From NCBI GenBank assembly GCA_029222685.1, contig JARHVB010000086.1, forward strand, positions 414,414 through 478,413: DNA of 64,000 nt, given 5' to 3'. The notes beneath the pieces were generated by a model that was given only the letters and a program-made list of their open reading frames with translations, was not told the origin of the DNA and did no database searches. The position numbers were made by a program, and so were the translations under genes. Below, one piece after another: positions 60,442 to 64,000 of the stretch (position 1 is the first letter of the stretch; each line of letters opens with the position of its first letter). The DNA is from Terripilifer ovatus. GTDB lineage: Bacteria > Pseudomonadota > Alphaproteobacteria > Rhizobiales > Beijerinckiaceae.

Positions 60442-61404
60442 ATGGCCAGTCGTATGTTGCGGACCGTCGCAGTTACTTGCGCAGTGAGCCTGTTCAGCCT
60501 GTCCAGTGCGCTTGCGGCCGACAAGGTGAAAGTCGGAACCTCGGGTCTCGCGCTGCTATGGACTTTCATCGACACCGGCATGAAGGCCGGCACCTGGCAG
60601 AAATACGACATCGACGTCGAGCGCGTGGCACTGGCGGGCGACGCCGTGATGCAACAGGCCATGACCTCCGCTTCAGTCGATTTCGGCTTCGGATCGGGAC
60701 CGGGCATGGGCTATCACTCAAAAGGCGTGCCGGCCATCGCCGTCGCCGCGGTCGCAGGCCCCCCCTATAGTTTCACCATCGCGGTGCGGCCGGAGTCGCC
60801 GATCAAGACCGTCGACGATCTCAAGGGCAAACGCATCGGCGTCACCACCGCCGGCTCGATGACGCAATGGCTGGTGCGCGAACTGTCGCGCCAGAAAGGC
60901 TGGGGGAAAGGCGGCATCATCGATCTGCCGATGGGTGCGCCGCGCACGCAGCTCGTCGCCATGAAGAGCGGCGATCTCGACGGCACCGTCACAACGGTGG
61001 AAACCACAGCCGAATATGTCGCACAGAACGAAGCGCGCGGCGTGCTGCAGCTCGGCGATCTGGTCAAGGACTTCCACACCCACGTGCTATTTGCACGCAC
61101 GGCCCTGATCGAGAAGAACCCTGACCTTGTGGCACGCTTTCTGAAAGGCTGGTTCGCCACCGTCGCCTATATGAAGGCTCACAAGGATTTTGCGATCAAG
61201 GAATCGGCCGCGGCGATGAAATATTCGGAAAGCTCGATCGCCAAGGCGATGGATGCCCAGTTCCAAATGCTGTCGGACGACGGCGCCTGGAACCCGAAGG
61301 CGATCGACAAGATCAGTTCGTCGCTGGTGGAGCTCGGCATCCTCGAGAAAGAGCCGCCGCGCAACACGCTTTACACAGACCGGTTCGTTCCGGTGAAGCC
61401 GTAG
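60442..61404 (+). CDS. NMT1/THI5-like ABC transporter substrate-binding protein
   Basis: 320 residues. A signal peptide (TVAVTCAVSLFSLSSALA) is followed by a periplasmic domain with VKVGTSGLALLWTFIDTGMK, FGFGSGPGMGYHSKGVPAIA, SPIKTVDDLKGKRIGVTTAG and ETTAEYVAQNEARGVLQLGD. These are features of SsuA/TauA/NMT1-type receptors for organic sulfonates, nitriles or pyrimidines. GGGAGGA precedes ATG 60442. No permease or ATPase is adjacent, so it is an orphan receptor. Confidence 0.82.
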   Translation: MASRMLRTVAVTCAVSLFSLSSALAADKVKVGTSGLALLWTFIDTGMKAGTWQKYDIDVERVALAGDAVMQQAMTSASVDFGFGSGPGMGYHSKGVPAIAVAAVAGPPYSFTIAVRPESPIKTVDDLKGKRIGVTTAGSMTQWLVRELSRQKGWGKGGIIDLPMGAPRTQLVAMKSGDLDGTVTTVETTAEYVAQNEARGVLQLGDLVKDFHTHVLFARTALIEKNPDLVARFLKGWFATVAYMKAHKDFAIKESAAAMKYSESSIAKAMDAQFQMLSDDGAWNPKAIDKISSSLVELGILEKEPPRNTLYTDRFVPVKP

Positions 61405-61424
61405 AGGCACTTTATAGATTGCAG

Positions 61425-61476
61425 CTGACGCCCCCCGTCCTTCGAGCAACGCGCAGGCGTTGCGCCTCGAAGGCGG
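61425..61476. repeat. Dispersed intergenic repeat (short hairpin form)
   Basis: CCGTCCTTCGAGCAACGC and GCGTTGCGCCTCGAAGGCGG form a hairpin and match the modules at 2913 and 20071. It sits between convergent genes and could help end transcription. Confidence 0.75.
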
Positions 61477-61525
61477 TCCCTGTCTTTAAGAAGTGGGCGT
61501 CAGGCACGGCCGTCCAGCATTGCGA

Positions 61526-62524
61526 TCAATCCAGCTTGATGCCGGCTTCCTTGATGATCTTCTCCCACATGGCTGCCTGGTCCGCGACGAGCTTGCTGAT
61601 TTCCGGCGGGGTCAGGTTCCAGGCGATGAGGTAGTTGTCGTCGAAGCGCTTCTTGGTGTCGGGATCGGCGACCAGATCGCGCATCAGGCCGTTGATGCGC
61701 TCGATGATGGGTGCCGGCGTCGCCGAAGGCGCGACGATGCCGAACCATGTGGTCGATTCATAACCGGGCGCGCCGGATTCGGCTGCCGTCGGCAGATCCG
61801 GCAACAGCGGCATGCGCTTTTTGGTCGTTGCCGCCAGCAAGCGCAGTTGTCCGGCCTGGACGAGGCTGATCACCGGGGCAACGCCCACCGAGATCATCTG
61901 CACCTGGCCGCTCGCGAGATCGGCGACGGCGGGCGCAGCGCCACGATACGGCACATGCACCATTTTGATGCCGGCGATGCGCTCGAGCTGCAGCGCCGAC
62001 AACTGGTTCGACGAGCCGATGCCGGCTGAGGCATAGTTGATGCTGCCGGGCCTGGCTTTCGACAACGCCACGAATTCCTGCAGGGTTTTCGCCGGCACGT
62101 CCTTGTTGACGACGATAACCTGCGGCGCTTCGCCGACAATGGCGGCGACCACAAGGTCTTTCGCCGAGTCGAACGGCATGGAGCGATAAAGATAGGGGTT
62201 CGTGGTCATAACGCCGTCGGTGATCATCGCCAGCGTCAGCCCGTCGGGTGCAGACTTCGCCACAATATCGGCGCCGATATTGCCGCCCGCCCCGGTACGG
62301 TTTTCGACGATGACGTTCTGGCCGGTGCGCTTGCTGATATAGTCGGCGGCCAGGCGTCCGAGAAAGTCGGTGGTGCCGCCGGCCGAATATGGCACGATCA
62401 GGCGGATCTGCTGCGTCGGCCAGGCGCCGGTCGCAGATGGCGCGCTCTGGGTTTGAGCGCTCGCTACAAACGGCGTCATCGCCAGCAGCGTTGCCAGCAA
62501 TGATGTTCTGCACAATCCACGCAT
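61526..62524 (-). CDS. Bug/TTT-family substrate-binding protein
   Basis: 332 residues. A signal peptide (MRGLCRTSLLATLLAMTPFV, cut near ASA) is followed by WPTQQIRLIVPYSAGGTTD, ENRTGAGGNIGADIVAKSAP, and NYASAGIGSSNQLSALQLER. GAGGGA precedes ATG 62524, which I prefer over the longer frame from 62647. Another Bug receptor without TctAB. It is divergent from the alcohol dehydrogenase gene. The ligand is unknown. Confidence 0.88.
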   Translation of the reverse strand: MRGLCRTSLLATLLAMTPFVASAQTQSAPSATGAWPTQQIRLIVPYSAGGTTDFLGRLAADYISKRTGQNVIVENRTGAGGNIGADIVAKSAPDGLTLAMITDGVMTTNPYLYRSMPFDSAKDLVVAAIVGEAPQVIVVNKDVPAKTLQEFVALSKARPGSINYASAGIGSSNQLSALQLERIAGIKMVHVPYRGAAPAVADLASGQVQMISVGVAPVISLVQAGQLRLLAATTKKRMPLLPDLPTAAESGAPGYESTTWFGIVAPSATPAPIIERINGLMRDLVADPDTKKRFDDNYLIAWNLTPPEISKLVADQAAMWEKIIKEAGIKLD

Positions 62525-62712
62525 GGGGTCGTTCCCTCGCCGTCCGGACCGTTCGCGTCCTCTTGGAGACAACATTTGCACGGCAAATGGCTGCGCCGCA
62601 AGCGGGCTGTCTATATGATGCAACGCATTGATCCCGCAAAGGGACATTGACCTGCGGCCCGGCGGGATGACATGGTCGCGCCGATTTTTCAGCTTGCGCT
62701 AAGGAAACTGAC

Positions 62713-63810
62713 ATGAAGATCAAGGCTGCCGTGTTTCGGGATGGAACGCACAATCCGTCGATGGAGGATCTTGATCTTGCCGGCCCCCGCGCCGGCGAAG
62801 TTCTGGTGAAACTCGTCGCCACCGGCGTCTGCCATACCGATCTGAAATCCTCTGGCCCCGGCCCGGTGCCGAAGCCGGTCGTGCTCGGCCATGAGGGGGC
62901 CGGCATCGTCGAAGCTGTCGGCGCCGGCGTCACGAAAGTCGCCAAGGGCGACCATGTGGTGATGACCTTCGGCTTCTGCGGCCATTGCGCCAGTTGCAAC
63001 GATGCCGAACCTGCCTATTGCCACAACCAGGGCGCGCTCAACTTTTTCTGCTCGCCGGTCGAGGGCCTCCGCTTCAAGGATGCCGGGGGCGCCGAGGTGC
63101 ACGGCGACTTCTTCAGCCAGTCGTCGTTCGCTACCCACGCGGTGGGCCACGAGCGCAATGTCGTCAAGGTGCGCAAGGATGCGCCGCTGGAACTGCTTGG
63201 GCCGCTGGGGTGCGGCATCCAGACGGGCGCGGGCGCCATCCTCAACGACTTCAAGCTGAAGCCGGGACAGACGCTCGCCGTGTTCGGCGTCGGCGCGCTC
63301 GGCCTGTCCGCCATCATGGCGGCGCGGATCGCCGGCGCCTCGCGCATCGTCGCCATCGACCGGCACCAGCATCGCCTCGATCTCGCCAGGGAGCTCGGCG
63401 CCGATGAGACGATCGTCGCCGGCGCCGATCCGGTGTCGGCACAGGTGCTGGGCTTCGTGCCCGACGGCGTCAATTTCGCGCTCGATACGACGGGTGTGCT
63501 GAGCGTGATGCGGCAGGCGATCGATTCGCTGGCGCCGCGCGGCATGGCAGGCTTCGTCACCAGCCCGTGGGACGGCAGCGAGCTGTCCGTCTCGGTGCGC
63601 CATCTGCTGTTCGGCCGCAAGATCCGCGGCATCATCGAAGGCAACAGCAATCCGGATGTGTTCATTCCGATGCTGATCGACTTCTACATGCAGGGCCGCT
63701 TCCCGTTCGACAAGCTTGTGAAGTTCTATCCGTTCGACAAGATCGCCGATGCGTTTCACGACAGTGAGGCGGGCACGACGGTGAAGCCGATATTGCGGAT
63801 CGCGGCGTAA
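62713..63810 (+). CDS. Zinc-dependent alcohol dehydrogenase (aryl/benzyl alcohol type)
   Basis: 365 residues of the medium-chain family. Catalytic zinc ligands include C40 (GVCHTD), H60 and E61 (GHEGAG) and the later LGCGIQTG cysteine. Structural zinc ligands are C89, C92, C95 and C103. The NAD site is FGVGALGLSAIMAARIAGA. It oxidises an alcohol to the aldehyde in the cytoplasm, most like aryl-alcohol dehydrogenases. Substrate unproven. The gene stands alone. Confidence 0.88.
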   Translation: MKIKAAVFRDGTHNPSMEDLDLAGPRAGEVLVKLVATGVCHTDLKSSGPGPVPKPVVLGHEGAGIVEAVGAGVTKVAKGDHVVMTFGFCGHCASCNDAEPAYCHNQGALNFFCSPVEGLRFKDAGGAEVHGDFFSQSSFATHAVGHERNVVKVRKDAPLELLGPLGCGIQTGAGAILNDFKLKPGQTLAVFGVGALGLSAIMAARIAGASRIVAIDRHQHRLDLARELGADETIVAGADPVSAQVLGFVPDGVNFALDTTGVLSVMRQAIDSLAPRGMAGFVTSPWDGSELSVSVRHLLFGRKIRGIIEGNSNPDVFIPMLIDFYMQGRFPFDKLVKFYPFDKIADAFHDSEAGTTVKPILRIAA

Positions 63811-63818
63811 CATCGAGG

Positions 63819-63921
63819 CTGACGCCCTCGTCCTTCGAGACGCCTGCTGCGCAGGCTCCTCAGGATGAGGGCTTCTTTGTAAGTTGCGCCAGCTAACAGA
63901 AGCCCTCATCCTGAGAGCCTG
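63819..63921. repeat. Dispersed intergenic repeat at the window end
   Basis: CTGACGCCCTCGTCCTTCGA, CTCAGGATGAGGGCTTCT and the inverse AGAAGCCCTCATCCTGAG repeat the element at 2913-3023, with a long complementary stem. The bases from 63922 to the window end hold no recognisable gene. Confidence 0.8.
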
Positions 63922-64000
63922 TGAAGCTTTGAGATTTCTTGTTGTTTAGACGAACGCGGTCTTATTTTGCTGCCTGTCTGGGGCAAGTTTAGCTGCCGGG

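Overview
This window reads as the chromosome of a high-GC soil or plant-associated alphaproteobacterium of the order Hyphomicrobiales (Rhizobiales), perhaps of the Xanthobacteraceae/Nitrobacteraceae type. The lines of evidence are many solitary Bug-type solute receptors, BacA/SbmA-like ABC proteins, HisZ beside HisG, an Irr-type iron box, CIRCE-controlled groESL, dispersed intergenic palindromes of the 'CTCAGGATGAGG' kind, and many GGAAC-N16-CGTT promoters of the sigma-EcfG general stress response. Species cannot be set from sequence alone. I see no tRNA, rRNA, CRISPR array, complete insertion sequence or prophage.

Layout. 1-2.8 kb: three tandem Bug receptors (the first cut by the window edge), then intergenic repeats. 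3.3-17.9 kb: a RidA-like protein, a divergent Fe/Mn superoxide dismutase, an acyl-CoA synthetase, a DUF898 / M48 peptidase / YkgJ / DUF1499 run, a histidine phosphatase with FabI, an ECF sigma/anti-sigma pair, a DnaJ-type co-chaperone, a DUF2339 membrane protein and XseB. 18.1-23.8 kb: a BacA-like ABC protein, homogentisate dioxygenase facing a MarR regulator across a near-perfect 20-bp palindrome, a cold-shock protein and an Rrf2 regulator. 23.9-27.8 kb: a sulfate ABC transporter operon (cysP-T-W-A). 27.8-31.8 kb: another Bug receptor, small proteins, a NUDIX hydrolase, and a type III polyketide synthase coupled to an isoprenylcysteine-methyltransferase-like enzyme.

31.8-40.8 kb and 50.7-53.7 kb hold the most coherent signal. 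These are small stress-type genes: a Cys-rich four-helix copper protein, DUF3775, DUF2188-like, DUF1236, DUF4142, DUF6496, PAP2, a duplicated DUF6328, a KGG-repeat protein, a manganese catalase fused to DUF892, and DUF6894. Seven promoters that match GGAAC-N16-CGTT exactly sit 25-80 bp before their start codons. A PAS-HWE histidine kinase lies in the middle. I interpret this as a general-stress-response regulon cluster. The sigma factor itself and PhyR/NepR are not in the window. Inside the cluster are a decayed Crp/Fnr regulator and a DUF6496 gene with a -1 frame disruption.

40.8-50.6 kb is mainly metabolism: an FAD oxidoreductase, soluble transhydrogenase, PdxH, hisZ-hisG, a NagZ-like glycosidase, and bfd-bfr with an Irr-type box before bfd. 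53.7-64 kb: a GNAT acetyltransferase, a second BacA-like ABC protein, IHF alpha, groESL with CIRCE and an odd duplicated groL tail, a hotdog thioesterase, an NMT1-like receptor, a Bug receptor and a zinc alcohol dehydrogenase, with further dispersed repeats.
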